Source: Alphaproteobacteria bacterium (lineage in GTDB: Bacteria > Pseudomonadota > Alphaproteobacteria > Reyranellales > Reyranellaceae). From it: DNA of 64,000 bases. The translations under genes and the position numbers were made by a program. Positions 16,100-27,007 of the stretch are shown piece after piece. How positions within the stretch are numbered: the stretch's first letter is position 1; each line of letters starts with the position of its first letter. The notes beneath the pieces were generated by a model. That model saw only the letters and a program-made list of their open reading frames with translations, did no database searches and was not told the DNA's origin. Location: the NCBI GenBank assembly GCA_019635875.1, contig JAHBYP010000004.1, positions 264,001 to 328,000 on the forward strand, read 5' to 3'.

Positions 16100-17500
16100 A
16101 TGGATTTCTTCGGGTTCATCACCAACAACATCCTCACGTTCATCGTGATCATGACGGTGCTCGTGTTCGTCCACGAGTGGGGCCACTACTGGGTCGGCGT
16201 GCGCAACGGCATCAAGGCGGAGGTGTTCTCCGTCGGCTTCGGCCGCGAGATCTGGGGCTGGACCAGCCCAAAAACCGGTACACGTTGGAAGATCTCGATC
16301 CTGCCGCTGGGCGGCTACGTCAAGTTCCTGGGCGACAGCAATCCAACCGGCGCCGGCGCGGCTGATGGCCGGCTGAACGCCGAGGAGCGCAAGCGCGCCT
16401 TCCACAATCAGCCGCTGGCCGTACGCACCGCCGTGGTTGCGGCGGGGCCGGTGGCCAATCTGCTGCTGGCCGTCGTGCTGATGTTCGTGCTGCTGATGAC
16501 CTTCGGCCGGCCCTTCACGCCGCCGCAGATCGTCGTGCCGGCCGGCACCGGCCCGGCCGCCGCGGCCGGCCTGCGTACCGGCGACGTGGTGACGGAGATC
16601 GCCGGGCGCAACGTCGCCAGCTTCGAGGACATCATCGGCACGGCGCAGCTTTATCCCGGCGTGCCGATCGCCATCGTCTTCACGCGCGACGGCAAGAGCT
16701 ACCACCGCTCGATCACGCCGGCGCCTCGGCTGCTGGTCGACCGCTTCAGGAACGAGCACCGCCTGGGCGACCTTGGCGTCGACAGCGTGCAGGCGCTGCC
16801 GATCGTCGGCCGCGTCTTTCCGGGCAGCGCCGCGGAGCAGGCCGGCCTGCACAGCGGCGACCGCATCCTCGAGGTCGAGGGCACGCACATTGCGTACTTC
16901 ATGGACATTCCGCAGATCATCCGTCAGCGCGCCGGCCAGCCGACGAAGATCCGGATCGAGCGCAACGGCGAGGTCATCGAGCTCACGGCATTGCCGGTGG
17001 CCGAGCAGATCCGCCAGGCCGACGGCACAACGCGCACCGAGGGCCGGCTGGGCTTCTCCAGCCCGCTCGCCTCGCAGGTCAAGCGCTTCGGTCCGCTCGA
17101 GGCGGCCGGCCAGTCGGTGGTCGAGGTCTGGCACATGTCGGGCACCATCTACACGGTGCTCAAGCAGATCGTGCTCGGCCTGCGGCCGGCCAACGAGATC
17201 GGCGGGCCGGTGCGCATCGCCAAGACGGCCGGCGAGGTCGCGCAGATCGGCTGGGGCGCCATCCTCTACTTCATGATCGGCCTGTCGGTGACTTTGGGTG
17301 TGTTCAACCTGTTGCCGGTGCCGATGCTCGACGGCGGCCACCTGCTGTTCTACGCCATCGAATGGGTGCGCGGCCGGCCGCTCAGCGAGCGAACCCAGGA
17401 GATCGGCTTCAGGATCGGCCTGGCGGCGATGGGCGGCCTGATGGTCTTCGCGACGTACAACGACATCGTGCTGATCGTCACGCGGCTGCTGACCCTCTAA
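16100..17500 (+). CDS. rseP: RIP metalloprotease RseP (site-2 protease)
   Basis: The 466-residue inner-membrane zinc protease has its HExxH motif as HEWGH at residues 25-29 in the first membrane helix. The second metal-ligand motif, PVPMLDGGH, lies near 406-414. Two PDZ domains lie between them (about 130-215 and 235-300; LRTGDVVTEIAGRNV and LHSGDRILEVEGTHI). The family cleaves anti-sigma factors and remnant signal peptides within the membrane. It sits in the usual place between dxr and bamA. Confidence 0.95.
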   Translation: MDFFGFITNNILTFIVIMTVLVFVHEWGHYWVGVRNGIKAEVFSVGFGREIWGWTSPKTGTRWKISILPLGGYVKFLGDSNPTGAGAADGRLNAEERKRAFHNQPLAVRTAVVAAGPVANLLLAVVLMFVLLMTFGRPFTPPQIVVPAGTGPAAAAGLRTGDVVTEIAGRNVASFEDIIGTAQLYPGVPIAIVFTRDGKSYHRSITPAPRLLVDRFRNEHRLGDLGVDSVQALPIVGRVFPGSAAEQAGLHSGDRILEVEGTHIAYFMDIPQIIRQRAGQPTKIRIERNGEVIELTALPVAEQIRQADGTTRTEGRLGFSSPLASQVKRFGPLEAAGQSVVEVWHMSGTIYTVLKQIVLGLRPANEIGGPVRIAKTAGEVAQIGWGAILYFMIGLSVTLGVFNLLPVPMLDGGHLLFYAIEWVRGRPLSERTQEIGFRIGLAAMGGLMVFATYNDIVLIVTRLLTL

Positions 17501-17597
17501 GGTGCTGAAATTTCAGGGGTGGTGGTCGGCTTCGGCGTGGTTTAAAGAGGGGCCGCCTCGGCGCCACGATGGGTATCGGACCAGGGGAGTCTGTTTA

Positions 17598-19865
17598 TTG
17601 ATCCGCGTCCTGCGAAGCCTTCTCGCCCTGGCGCTCGTGCTGGCCGGCTATTCGGCGGTGCCGGCACTGGCCCAGCGCGGGCCGACCATCACCCAGGTGC
17701 AAGTCTCCGGCAACAGCCGCGTCGAGCCCGACACCATCCGCTCGTACATCACGATCCGCGAGGGCCAGCCCTTCGACCCGGCCGAGGCTGACAGGTCGCT
17801 CAAGGCGCTGTTCCAGACCGGCCTGTTCGCCGACGTCAGCGTCCAACGCGACGGCGGCACCCTGTTGGTCAAGGTGGTCGAGAACCCGATCATCAATCGC
17901 GTGCAGTTCGAAGGCAACCGGCGGGTCGAGGACGACACCCTGCGCCAGGAGATCGCTTCGAAGCCGCGTACGGTCTTCACCCGCGCCAGGGTCCAGTCCG
18001 ATGTCCGGCGCATGCTGGAGGTCTACCGCAGGGGTGGCCGCTTCAACGCCGCGATCGAGCCCAAGATCATCCGGCTCGATCAGAACCGCGTCGACCTGGT
18101 GTTCGAGATCTTCGAAGGCAGCATCACGACCATCAGCCGCATCAGCTTCGTCGGCAACGAGAAGTTCAGCGACGGCAGGCTGCGCGAGCAGATCCGCTCG
18201 GTCGAGGCGGCATGGTTCCGCTTCCTGACCTCCGATGATCGCTACGATCCCGACCGCATCAACTTCGACAAGGAGATGCTGCGCAAGTTCTACCTGTCGG
18301 AGGGCTACGCCGATTTTCGCGTCGTGTCCTCGGTCGCCGAGCTGACGCCGAAGAGGGACCATTTCTTCGTCACCTTCACGATCCAGGAGGGTGAGCGCTA
18401 CAAATTCGGCAAGCTCGAGATCAATTCGCGCTTCGAGGCACTCGATTCCAGCACGCTGAAGGCGATGATCGTCTCGCGCGAGGGCGACTGGTATGACGCC
18501 GACGAGGTCGAGGCCACAGTCAATGCCATCACGGAGGCGGTCGGCACGCTGGGCTACGCCTTTGTCGACGTGCGTCCCAACGTCCGCCGCAACAAGGACA
18601 CGAAGACGATCGACATCACCTTCGACGTGCAGGAAGGCCCGCGCGTCTACGTCGAGCGCATCAACATCGGCGGCAATGTGCGGACGCTGGACAAGGTGAT
18701 CCGGCGTGAGTTCCGTCTTGCCGAGGGCGATGCCTTCAATGCCGCCAAGCTGCGCCGCTCGCAGGAGCGCCTGCGTGCGCTCGGCTACTTCGAGAAGGTC
18801 GACATCACCAACCAGCAGGGCTCGGCCCAGGACAAGACGGTCATCAACGTCAATGTCGTCGAGCAAAGCACCGGCGAGATCTCGTTCGGCGCCGGCTACT
18901 CGACGTCGGCGGGCGTCCTGGGCGACATCACGGTGCGCGAACGCAACCTGCTGGGCGCGGGTCAGGACCTGCGGCTGGGCCTGTCGCTCGGCACGCGCCA
19001 GACGCAGATCGACCTCAGCTTCACCGAGCCGTACTTTCTCGACCGGAATCTGGCGGCGGGCTTCGACATCTTCCGCATCGGGCGCGACCTTCAGGAAAGC
19101 AGCTCGTTTGACGAGCGAACCATCGGCGCCGCGCTGCGCCTCGGCTACGCACTGAGCGAGCACACGCGGCAGACGTTCAAGTACTCGTTCAAGTACGACG
19201 AGATTTTCAACGTCCAGGCCAATGCCTCGCCGTTCATCCGGCGACAGGCAGGCAGGACCTATACCTCCGAGCTGGGCACGGTGATCACCTGGGATCGCCG
19301 CAACGACCGCCTGCTGCCGACCAAGGGCTGGGTGGTGCGCTGGACGACGGAGCTCGGCGGCCTGGGCGGCACCGAGCACTATCTGCGCAACCGCGCCGAC
19401 GCGGCGATCCATTTCCCGATCGCCACCGATTTCGTGCTGTCGTTCATGGCCTCGGGGGGCGCCGTCTTCGGCATCCGCGACGACGTGAAGATTTCGCAGC
19501 GCTTCTTCCTTGGCGGCGATACGTTTCGCGGCTTCCAGATCGCCGGCATCGGCCCGCGCGACGGCAACGACTCGCTGGGCGGCAAGTACTTCTACACGGC
19601 GACGGGCGAGATCAGCTTCCCGCTCGGCCTGCCAAAGGAACTGCAGATCGTCGGCAAGGGCTTCATCGAGGTCGGCAGCCTGTGGGGCACCGACGATGTC
19701 GGCGCGACGATTCGTGATACCTCGGCACCGCGCGTGGTGGCCGGCATCGGCATACAGTGGGTCTCGCCCTTCGGCCCGCTGCGCATGGACTACTCTTTCC
19801 CGATCAAGTACCAGCCGTTCGACAACCGGCAGCGTTTCAACTTCAGCTTCGGCACCCGGTTCTGA
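17598..19865 (+). CDS. bamA: Outer membrane protein assembly factor BamA
   Basis: This 755-residue Omp85 protein has a signal peptide (MIRVLRSLLALALVLAGYSA, cleavage after ALA). Five POTRA domains follow (starting ITQVQVSGNSRVEPDTIRSY) and then a C-terminal 16-strand barrel ending in Phe (FNFSFGTRF). FLGGDTFRGFQIAGIGPRD is the conserved barrel motif with RGF. It inserts beta-barrel proteins into the outer membrane. A TTG at 17598 is chosen as start: GGGGAG lies 9 bases upstream and it gives a clean signal peptide. An ATG at 17502 would add 32 non-signal-like residues. Confidence 0.95.
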   Translation: MIRVLRSLLALALVLAGYSAVPALAQRGPTITQVQVSGNSRVEPDTIRSYITIREGQPFDPAEADRSLKALFQTGLFADVSVQRDGGTLLVKVVENPIINRVQFEGNRRVEDDTLRQEIASKPRTVFTRARVQSDVRRMLEVYRRGGRFNAAIEPKIIRLDQNRVDLVFEIFEGSITTISRISFVGNEKFSDGRLREQIRSVEAAWFRFLTSDDRYDPDRINFDKEMLRKFYLSEGYADFRVVSSVAELTPKRDHFFVTFTIQEGERYKFGKLEINSRFEALDSSTLKAMIVSREGDWYDADEVEATVNAITEAVGTLGYAFVDVRPNVRRNKDTKTIDITFDVQEGPRVYVERINIGGNVRTLDKVIRREFRLAEGDAFNAAKLRRSQERLRALGYFEKVDITNQQGSAQDKTVINVNVVEQSTGEISFGAGYSTSAGVLGDITVRERNLLGAGQDLRLGLSLGTRQTQIDLSFTEPYFLDRNLAAGFDIFRIGRDLQESSSFDERTIGAALRLGYALSEHTRQTFKYSFKYDEIFNVQANASPFIRRQAGRTYTSELGTVITWDRRNDRLLPTKGWVVRWTTELGGLGGTEHYLRNRADAAIHFPIATDFVLSFMASGGAVFGIRDDVKISQRFFLGGDTFRGFQIAGIGPRDGNDSLGGKYFYTATGEISFPLGLPKELQIVGKGFIEVGSLWGTDDVGATIRDTSAPRVVAGIGIQWVSPFGPLRMDYSFPIKYQPFDNRQRFNFSFGTRF

Positions 19866-19900
19866 GCCGGGCGGGCCGTGGCGTCGACGCGAGCGACGTT

Positions 19901-20374
19901 ATGACTGCGATGCCTTCAGCCGTTCCTACGGTGATCGACGTGGTGGATATCAACCGGATCATGAAGATGATCCCGCACCGCTATCCGCTGCTGCTCGTTG
20001 ACCGCGTCATCGACCTCCGCCTGGGCGAAAGCGCGATCGGCATCAAGAACGTCTCGATCAACGAGCCGTTCTTCCAGGGCCATTTCCCGACCGATCCGGT
20101 GATGCCCGGCGTGCTGATCGTCGAATCGATGGCGCAGACGGCGGCGGTGCTCGTGGTGGCGACTCTCGGCGCGGCGTCCGAGGGCAAGCTGGTCTATTTT
20201 CTCTCGATGGACAATGTCCGCTTCCGCAAGCCCGTGACGCCTGGCGACCGCATCGAGATCCACGTCAACAAGCTGCAGGCGCGCCAGAGCGTGTGGAAGT
20301 TCGAGGGCAAGGCGGTGGTCGACGGCAAGGTGGCTGCCGAGGCGACGTTTGCGGCGATGATCCGCGGCGTCTAG
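19901..20374 (+). CDS. fabZ: 3-hydroxyacyl-ACP dehydratase FabZ
   Basis: The 157-residue hot-dog-fold enzyme dehydrates 3-hydroxyacyl-ACP in fatty acid elongation. IPHRYPLLLVDRVIDL (24-39) and FFQGHFPTDPVMPGVLIVES (57-76) are the family signatures, with catalytic His61 and Glu75. The ATG at 19901 is used; an upstream continuation of the frame overlaps bamA. The usual alphaproteobacterial order is bamA-lpxD-fabZ-lpxA-lpxI-lpxB, but here fabZ follows bamA directly (35 bases) and is followed by gloA. Confidence 0.95.
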   Translation: MTAMPSAVPTVIDVVDINRIMKMIPHRYPLLLVDRVIDLRLGESAIGIKNVSINEPFFQGHFPTDPVMPGVLIVESMAQTAAVLVVATLGAASEGKLVYFLSMDNVRFRKPVTPGDRIEIHVNKLQARQSVWKFEGKAVVDGKVAAEATFAAMIRGV

Positions 20375-20398
20375 GTCGCGAGCAGGGAGGGTGTGACC

Positions 20399-20809
20399 AT
20401 GGATGGCACGAGCGCCGATACCGGCTATCGCATGCTGCACACGATGCTTCGTGTCGGCGACCTCGACAGATCGATCGATTTCTACACCCGGCTGCTGGGC
20501 ATGAAGCTCCTGCGCAAGCGTGACGTTCCCGCCGGAAAGTACACTCTGGCCTTCGTCGGCTACGGCGAGGAGACCGACAGCACTGTGATCGAGCTGACCT
20601 ACAATTACGGTAAGGACAGCTACGACCTGGGCACCGCCTTCGGCCACCTCGCGATCGGCATGCCGGATGTCTACGGGGCGTGCGAGAAGCTGGCCAAGGA
20701 AGGGGTGAAGATCCCGCGCCCGGCCGGTCCGGTGCAGCACGGCACGACGGTGATCGCGTTCGTCGAGGATCCGGACGGCTACAAGATCGAGCTGATCCAG
20801 CGCGCGTAG
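20399..20809 (+). CDS. gloA: Lactoylglutathione lyase (glyoxalase I)
   Basis: The 136-residue VOC-fold enzyme isomerises the methylglyoxal-glutathione adduct to S-lactoylglutathione. The metal ligands of the His-Glu-His-Glu set are visible in [25 protein letters not shown] and GYKIELIQ. Other family features are [19 protein letters not shown] and FVEDPDG. GGGAGGG ends 8 bases before the ATG at 20399; a GTG at 20393 would add two residues. It is the last plus-strand gene of the block and is followed by a half REP element. Confidence 0.95.
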   Translation: MDGTSADTGYRMLHTMLRVGDLDRSIDFYTRLLGMKLLRKRDVPAGKYTLAFVGYGEETDSTVIELTYNYGKDSYDLGTAFGHLAIGMPDVYGACEKLAKEGVKIPRPAGPVQHGTTVIAFVEDPDGYKIELIQRA

Positions 20810-20810
20810 G

Positions 20811-20836
20811 TTCCCTTCCCCCGGAGGGGGAAGGTA
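20811..20836. repeat. Half copy of REP-like family A
   Basis: The palindrome TTCCCCCGGAGGGGGAA lies 2 bases after gloA and matches the inner palindrome of each arm at 1229-1347. Only one arm is present. It may act as a hairpin terminator for gloA, though no T-run follows. Confidence 0.7.
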
Positions 20837-20852
20837 AGACCAAGAAGGCGGG

Positions 20853-21050
20853 CTAATCCCACATCAGGATCAGCGCCGTCGCCACCAGCGCGCCCAGGGC
20901 GGCGAAGGCGAGGCGGCGGACGATGGTGAGCGCCGGCGCGCGGTTGTCGTTGGCGGCGGCGCCGACCCGGACAAGGCGCGGACGGTCGACCCGTTCGGCG
21001 ATGCCGTTGCTTGCCGCCCAACCATCGCTGCGTCTGCCGCGCGCCGCCAT
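20853..21050 (-). CDS. Small single-span membrane protein, unknown function
   Basis: This 65-residue product is not recognised as a named family. It is basic at the N terminus (MAARGRRSDGWAASNG), contains GAAANDNRAP, and ends with one hydrophobic helix (RLAFAALGALVATALILMWD) at the extreme C terminus, suggesting a tail-anchored protein. CGGAGG lies 9 bases before the ATG, which supports translation. It follows gltA by 31 bases on the same strand and may be read through from it. Confidence 0.45.
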   Translation of the reverse strand: MAARGRRSDGWAASNGIAERVDRPRLVRVGAAANDNRAPALTIVRRLAFAALGALVATALILMWD

Positions 21051-21081
21051 GTCCGTGGCCTCCGTGTCGCCGGGCTCCCCG

Positions 21082-22383
<1,302 letters not shown>

Positions 22384-22530
22384 GGTCGCTCCCGCTCGAT
22401 TTCCGTGCTGGCCAAGCCCCGCCATCCGCCGCGCGTGCGGACATGGCGCCCCCGGATTGGCCGATAAGGTCGTCGGTAAACTAACAAGCCGGTCCCGGGG
22501 GCGCAACGCAAGGACGCCATGTCACAGCCG

Positions 22531-23931
22531 TCAGGCGGCTGCGCGCAGGCGCGCCAGCGCTTCGTCGCGGCCGAGTATCGCCAGGACCTCGAAAATACCG
22601 GGCGAGACGGTGGAACCGGTAAGCGCTGCGCGCAAGGGCTGAGCGATCTGGCCGAGCTTCACGGCGGCGGTTTCGGCCACGTCCTTGACGGTGGCCTCCA
22701 ACATTGATTCCGTCCAATCAACCGAGGCCGGCTCGAGCGCCGTCACGACACGCGACAGCAGCCCGCGCGCCTCGACCGTGATCAGCCCCCTGGCCTTGTC
22801 GTCCATCGGCGGCGCGCCGTGGCGGGCATAGAACACCAGCCCGGCCGCCAGCTCGACGATCGTGCGCGTGCGCTGCTTCACGCCGTTCATGCCGCGCGCG
22901 ATCCGCTCCAGCGCGGTCGCCGACAACGGCGCCGCCAGCGTCTTCTCGATCAGCGGCCGCACCAGCGCCAGCAGCTCGGCGTCGGACGTCTCGCGCAGGT
23001 AGTGCGCGTTGAGGTTGGTGAGCTTGGCGAAATCGAAGCGCGAGGCCGCGCGGCCGACGTCGTCAATGTCGAACCACTCGATGGCCTGGGCGGTGGGGAT
23101 GATCTCGGCGTCGCCATGCCCCCAGCCCAGGCGCAGCAGGTAGTTGCGCAGCGCCGAGGGCAGGTAGCCCATGTCGCGATAGGCATCGACGCCCAGCGCG
23201 CCGTGTCGCTTGGACAGCTTGGCGCCGTCGGGCCCGTGGATCAGCGGCACATGGGCGAACTCGGGCGCCTTCCAGCCCATGGCCTCGTAGACCTGCAGCT
23301 GGCGGAAGGTGTTGTTGAGATGATCGTCGCCGCGGATGACGTGGGTGATGCCCATGTCGTGATCGTCAACGACAACGGCGTGCATGTAGGTCGGCGTGCC
23401 GTCGGCGCGCAGCAGCACCATGTCGTCGAGCTGGTCGTTGGCGACCGTGACCTCGCCCTGCACGTGGTCGCGCACGGTGGTCGATCCGGTCTGCGCCGCC
23501 TTGATGCGGATCACCGGCTTGACGCCGGCAGGCGCGTCCTTGGGATCGCGCTCGCGCCACAGGCCGTTGTAGCGGATCGGCTTGCCGGCCTTGCGCGCCT
23601 CCTCGCGCATCGCCTCGAGCTCGGCCGGGCTGGCGTAGCAGTGATAGGCCTTGCCGGCGGCGAGCAGCTCGTGCGCCACCTCGGCGTGGCGCCGGGCGCG
23701 CGAGAACTGAAAGACGATGTCGCCGTCGGGCTGCAGGCCGAGCCACGACAGGCCGTCGATGATGGCGTCGATGGCCTCCCTGGTCGAACGCTGACGGTCG
23801 GTGTCCTCGATGCGCAGCAGGTAGGTGCCGCCGTGGCGGCGCGCATAGAGCCAGTTGAACAGCGCCGTGCGGGCGCCGCCGATATGCAGGAAGCCCGTGG
23901 GCGAGGGGGCGAAACGGGTGACGACGGTCAT
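22531..23931 (-). CDS. gltX: Glutamyl-tRNA synthetase
   Basis: The 466-residue class I synthetase begins [20 protein letters not shown], whose HIGG is the HIGH-type motif. The KMSKS-type motif is KLSKRH ([14 protein letters not shown]). The central part has [20 protein letters not shown], and the C-terminal anticodon-binding helical domain is complete. It charges tRNA-Glu. Alphaproteobacteria often carry two copies, one of which may prefer tRNA-Gln as substrate for the amidotransferase pathway; which copy this is cannot be told here. The start at 23931 matches the family; a longer frame adds unrelated sequence overlapping comEC. Confidence 0.96.
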   Translation of the reverse strand: MTVVTRFAPSPTGFLHIGGARTALFNWLYARRHGGTYLLRIEDTDRQRSTREAIDAIIDGLSWLGLQPDGDIVFQFSRARRHAEVAHELLAAGKAYHCYASPAELEAMREEARKAGKPIRYNGLWRERDPKDAPAGVKPVIRIKAAQTGSTTVRDHVQGEVTVANDQLDDMVLLRADGTPTYMHAVVVDDHDMGITHVIRGDDHLNNTFRQLQVYEAMGWKAPEFAHVPLIHGPDGAKLSKRHGALGVDAYRDMGYLPSALRNYLLRLGWGHGDAEIIPTAQAIEWFDIDDVGRAASRFDFAKLTNLNAHYLRETSDAELLALVRPLIEKTLAAPLSATALERIARGMNGVKQRTRTIVELAAGLVFYARHGAPPMDDKARGLITVEARGLLSRVVTALEPASVDWTESMLEATVKDVAETAAVKLGQIAQPLRAALTGSTVSPGIFEVLAILGRDEALARLRAAA

Positions 23932-24020
23932 GCGCAATCCGGTGGAGCCAGCCACTTTTCGGTCAAAAAGCGGCGGGAGCATAGGCATCGAGGGAGTGTC
24001 TTCTGTCAAATCCATAGAAT

Positions 24021-26174
24021 ATGAGCCTCGCCGCCACGCCGCAGCCCGGTGTCGCAGCCACCGGGCACGGCCCGGCGGCGCGCTTCGTGCTGGCCGTGGC
24101 GGAGCGCCTGGGGGCCGAACGCGAACGCTGGGCACTGTGGACGCCGGTGGCGCTGGGCCTGGGCATCGCGGTGTATTTCGAGCTCCCCAGCGAGCCGCCG
24201 CTGTGGCTGGGGGTCGCCGTGACAATGGTCGGGCTGCTGTTGTGCGCCGCCCGCAGCGCGGCGCCGGCGCTGCTCGCGATCGGCGTGACCCTGGCCGCCG
24301 GCGGCCTGGGCTTCGCCGCCGCGACGTGGCGGACGCACAGCGTCGCCGCGCCCGTGCTGGCGCGCGCCTACTTCGGCGCGGTCGAGGGCCGGGTGGTCGA
24401 GATCGGCATGCTCCCGGAAGGCCGCCGCGTGCTGCTCGATCAGGTCGTGCTGCGCGGCGTGAAGCGGACAGCCACGCCGCAGCGCGTGCGCCTCTCGGTG
24501 ACGCGCGTGCCGTTCCCGTACGTCACCGGCGATCGTGTGGCGGTCTCGGCGGTCCTGCATCCACCCGCCGGACCGGCGATGCCCGGCGCCTTCGACTTCC
24601 AGCGCTTCGCCTGGTTCCAGCGACTGGGCGCCGTGGGCTACGCAACGGGCACGCCGGCGCTGATCGAACGCGGCCAGCCAACCGGCGCCACCATGCGCAT
24701 CGACGAGATGCGTCGCGCGCTCACTGAGCGCATCACCGCGGCGCTGCCCGGCGACACCGGCGCCTACGCCGCCGCCATCCTCACCGGGGACCGCAACGGC
24801 CTGTCGAAGGAAGCGCAGTGGGCGCTGCGCGATTCCGGCCTGGCCCACATCATCGCGATCTCGGGTCTGCACATGGCCTTCGCGGCCGGGCTGATGCTGG
24901 GACTGGTGCGCTATGGTCTCGCGCTCGTGCCCGGCATCGCGCTGCGCTACCCGGTGAAGAAGATCGCCGCCGTTGCGGCGTTGCTGGGCGGCGCGTTCTA
25001 CCTGGTGCTCGCGGGCGCGCCGGTGCCGGCGCAGCGTGCCTTCGGCATGCTGGCCATCGTGCTCATCGGCGTGCTCGCCGATCGGACGGGCCTGACCTTG
25101 CGGCTGGTCTGCTGGGCGGCCGCGGTGATCCTGCTGATCCAGCCCGAGAGCCTCGCTGGCGCGAGCTTCCAGCTTTCCTTCGCCGCGGTGGTGGCACTGG
25201 TCGCGGCGTGGGAGGTCGCGCGGCTGTGGCGCGCGCGCCGTCATGCCGAAGGTGTCGATCGGGCCGGCGGCATGCGCCAGCGCGTCGGCCGCTATCTTGC
25301 CGACAGCGTCATGACAACGCTCGTGGCCTCGCTCGCGACGGCGGGTTTCGCCGTCTACCACTTCAACCGGCTGAGCCTGGTCGGCATCGTCGCCAACCTG
25401 CTGGTCGTGCCGCTGACCGGGATCTGGGTGATGCCCTGGGGCCTGCTGGCGATGCTGCTGGCGCCACTCGGCCTGGAGTGGCTGGCCCTGGTGCCGATGG
25501 GCTGGGGCATCGAGTTGACGCACGACATCGCGCGCTGGGCCTCGGCGCTGCCCGGCGCGGCGTCGCTGGCGCCGTCCATGCCGGGCGCATCGCTCTGGCT
25601 GCTCACCCTGGGCGGGCTGTGGCTCTGCTTCTGGCGCACCCGCTGGCGCTGGTTCGGCCTGCTCGGCGTGGCGCTGGCCTTCGCCGTCATGCCGCTGCAA
25701 CGGGCGCCCGACCTGATGATCAGCGGCGACGCCCGCGCCCTTGCGGTCCGCACCGAGCGCGGCCTCGTGCTCTACAGCACGCGCGGCGAGCGCATCGCCG
25801 GCGAGACCTGGGCGCGACGCACCGGCGAGAGCAGCGCGGAGCGCTGGCCGGATGGCGGCAGCAGCACCGATGGCAGTCTGCGGTGCAGCGGCGGATTGTG
25901 CGTGCTCGAGCGCGGGGACGCCGATATCCGGCTCGTCATGCGCCCGCAAGCGCTGCCCAACGCCTGTGCCGGCGCGACGCCGGTCGTCTCGGTCGTGCCG
26001 CTGCGCAACCAGTGCCGCGCCGCGGCGTGGACGATCGATCGCTTCGACCTGTGGCGCCACGGCGCGCACGCGGTATGGCTGGGCGAGAAGGGGCGGCCGG
26101 CGCGGATCGAGACCACGCGCCAGGCGCGCGGCGACCGGCCCTGGGTGCCCAGGGCCGATCGGCGAGCTCAGTAG
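24021..26174 (+). CDS. comEC: ComEC/Rec2-family DNA uptake channel protein
   Basis: This 717-residue polytopic protein has an N-terminal DUF4131-type region with a small OB-like soluble part (about 110-215). The competence domain follows, with the signature [18 protein letters not shown] and about eight membrane helices. The C-terminal soluble region (about 560-717) lacks the HxHxDH zinc motif of the beta-lactamase domain seen in Bacillus ComEC. This is usual for alphaproteobacterial relatives, whose C terminus reads [20 protein letters not shown]. The family forms the inner-membrane channel for single-stranded DNA in transformation. Its end overlaps that of lexA by 7 bases. Confidence 0.9.
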   Translation: MSLAATPQPGVAATGHGPAARFVLAVAERLGAERERWALWTPVALGLGIAVYFELPSEPPLWLGVAVTMVGLLLCAARSAAPALLAIGVTLAAGGLGFAAATWRTHSVAAPVLARAYFGAVEGRVVEIGMLPEGRRVLLDQVVLRGVKRTATPQRVRLSVTRVPFPYVTGDRVAVSAVLHPPAGPAMPGAFDFQRFAWFQRLGAVGYATGTPALIERGQPTGATMRIDEMRRALTERITAALPGDTGAYAAAILTGDRNGLSKEAQWALRDSGLAHIIAISGLHMAFAAGLMLGLVRYGLALVPGIALRYPVKKIAAVAALLGGAFYLVLAGAPVPAQRAFGMLAIVLIGVLADRTGLTLRLVCWAAAVILLIQPESLAGASFQLSFAAVVALVAAWEVARLWRARRHAEGVDRAGGMRQRVGRYLADSVMTTLVASLATAGFAVYHFNRLSLVGIVANLLVVPLTGIWVMPWGLLAMLLAPLGLEWLALVPMGWGIELTHDIARWASALPGAASLAPSMPGASLWLLTLGGLWLCFWRTRWRWFGLLGVALAFAVMPLQRAPDLMISGDARALAVRTERGLVLYSTRGERIAGETWARRTGESSAERWPDGGSSTDGSLRCSGGLCVLERGDADIRLVMRPQALPNACAGATPVVSVVPLRNQCRAAAWTIDRFDLWRHGAHAVWLGEKGRPARIETTRQARGDRPWVPRADRRAQ

Positions 26175-26905
26175 CGCCGGTAGATGCCGACCAGGCGGCC
26201 CTGCACCTTCACCCGGTCGGGGCCGAAGATGCGCGTCTCGTAGGTCGCATTGGCCGGCTCGAGGGCCACCGAGGCCCCCTTGCGGCGGATGCGCTTGAGC
26301 GTTGCCTCCTGCTCGTCGACCAGGGCGACGACGATGCTGCCGTTCTCGGCGGTGTCGGCCTGGCGGATCACCGCGAAATCGCCGTCGAGGATGCCGGCCT
26401 CGACCATGGAATCGCCCTCGACCTCGAGACAGTAGTGCGTGCCCTGGCCGAGCAGCGAGGTCGGCACGTCGATGGTGCTGGTGTTGTCGCGCAGCGCCTC
26501 GATCGGCGTGCCGGCGGCGATCCGGCCGTAGAGCGGCAGCGACAGGGCGCTGGCGGCGTTGGCCGGCGTCACCGCACCCTGGAAGCTGGGGCGGAAATCG
26601 CCCTTGATGACCTGCGGCGTGAAGCCGGCGGCGGGCTCGCGCAGGCCCGGCGTGCTCATCGCCGCCCGGCTGCCGGCGACCGCGGCCGCGTCGGGAAGCT
26701 GCAGGACCTGCAGCGCGCGGGCACGGTGCGGCAGGCGGCGCAGGAAGCCGCGCTCCTCCAGCCCGGTGATCAGGCGATGGATGCCGGATTTCGACTTCAG
26801 CTTCAGCGCTTCCTTCATCTCGTCGAACGACGGCGAGACGCCGCCGGTGCTGAGGCGCTGATTGATGAAGACCAGGAGTTCATATTGTTTTCGGGTGAGC
26901 ATCAC
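26168..26905 (-). CDS. lexA: SOS response repressor LexA
   Basis: The 245-residue repressor has an N-terminal winged helix ([20 protein letters not shown]) and a C-terminal S24 autoprotease domain. The self-cleavage bond is Ala131-Gly132 (GRIAAGTP), and the catalytic dyad is Ser166 (EGDSMVEAG) with Lys204 (ATLKRI). The linker is longer than in E. coli, as usual in alphaproteobacteria. It represses SOS genes and probably itself through the boxes 29-68 bases upstream. Start is the first of two adjacent Met codons; either is possible. Confidence 0.97.
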   Translation of the reverse strand: MMLTRKQYELLVFINQRLSTGGVSPSFDEMKEALKLKSKSGIHRLITGLEERGFLRRLPHRARALQVLQLPDAAAVAGSRAAMSTPGLREPAAGFTPQVIKGDFRPSFQGAVTPANAASALSLPLYGRIAAGTPIEALRDNTSTIDVPTSLLGQGTHYCLEVEGDSMVEAGILDGDFAVIRQADTAENGSIVVALVDEQEATLKRIRRKGASVALEPANATYETRIFGPDRVKVQGRLVGIYRRY

Positions 26906-26933
26906 CGTCTCCCGCTGGCATACACTACATCTA

Positions 26934-26973
26934 GAACAAAACGCGAAACCACCCGCGTGTTCTAGTTTAGTTC
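26934..26973. promoter_or_regulatory. LexA boxes (alphaproteobacterial GTTC-N7-GTTC type) upstream of lexA
   Basis: GTTC at 26959-26962 and GTTC at 26970-26973 are separated by exactly 7 bases, a perfect match to the direct-repeat SOS box of alphaproteobacteria. A second, near-perfect site in the opposite orientation reads GAAC (26934-26937), 7 bases, then GAAA (26945-26948). Both lie in the short AT-rich gap before lexA, consistent with autoregulation. Confidence 0.88.
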
Positions 26974-27007
26974 GCGCTTTACGTCAAGTTGCTGCCAGAC
27001 AAGTCGC

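Noticed and set aside
16172..16186. HEWGH in RseP as a possible inactivating change
   Set aside because: Only the two middle residues of HExxH vary; both His and the Glu are kept, and LDGGH is intact.
17595..19412. Long open frame antisense to bamA (about 600 codons)
   Set aside because: It mirrors the codon pattern of a GC-rich gene, has no recognisable domain, is rich in Asp/Arg/Leu repeats typical of shadows, and bamA on the other strand is certain.
24006..26069. Long open frame antisense to comEC (about 690 codons)
   Set aside because: The composition (Arg, His, Gln, Gly-rich, no domains) is that of a complementary-strand shadow; comEC is well supported.
24021..26174. Possible truncation of ComEC because the beta-lactamase zinc motif is missing
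   Set aside because: The C-terminal soluble region is present and matches the form common in alphaproteobacteria, so this is a family variant and not a broken gene.
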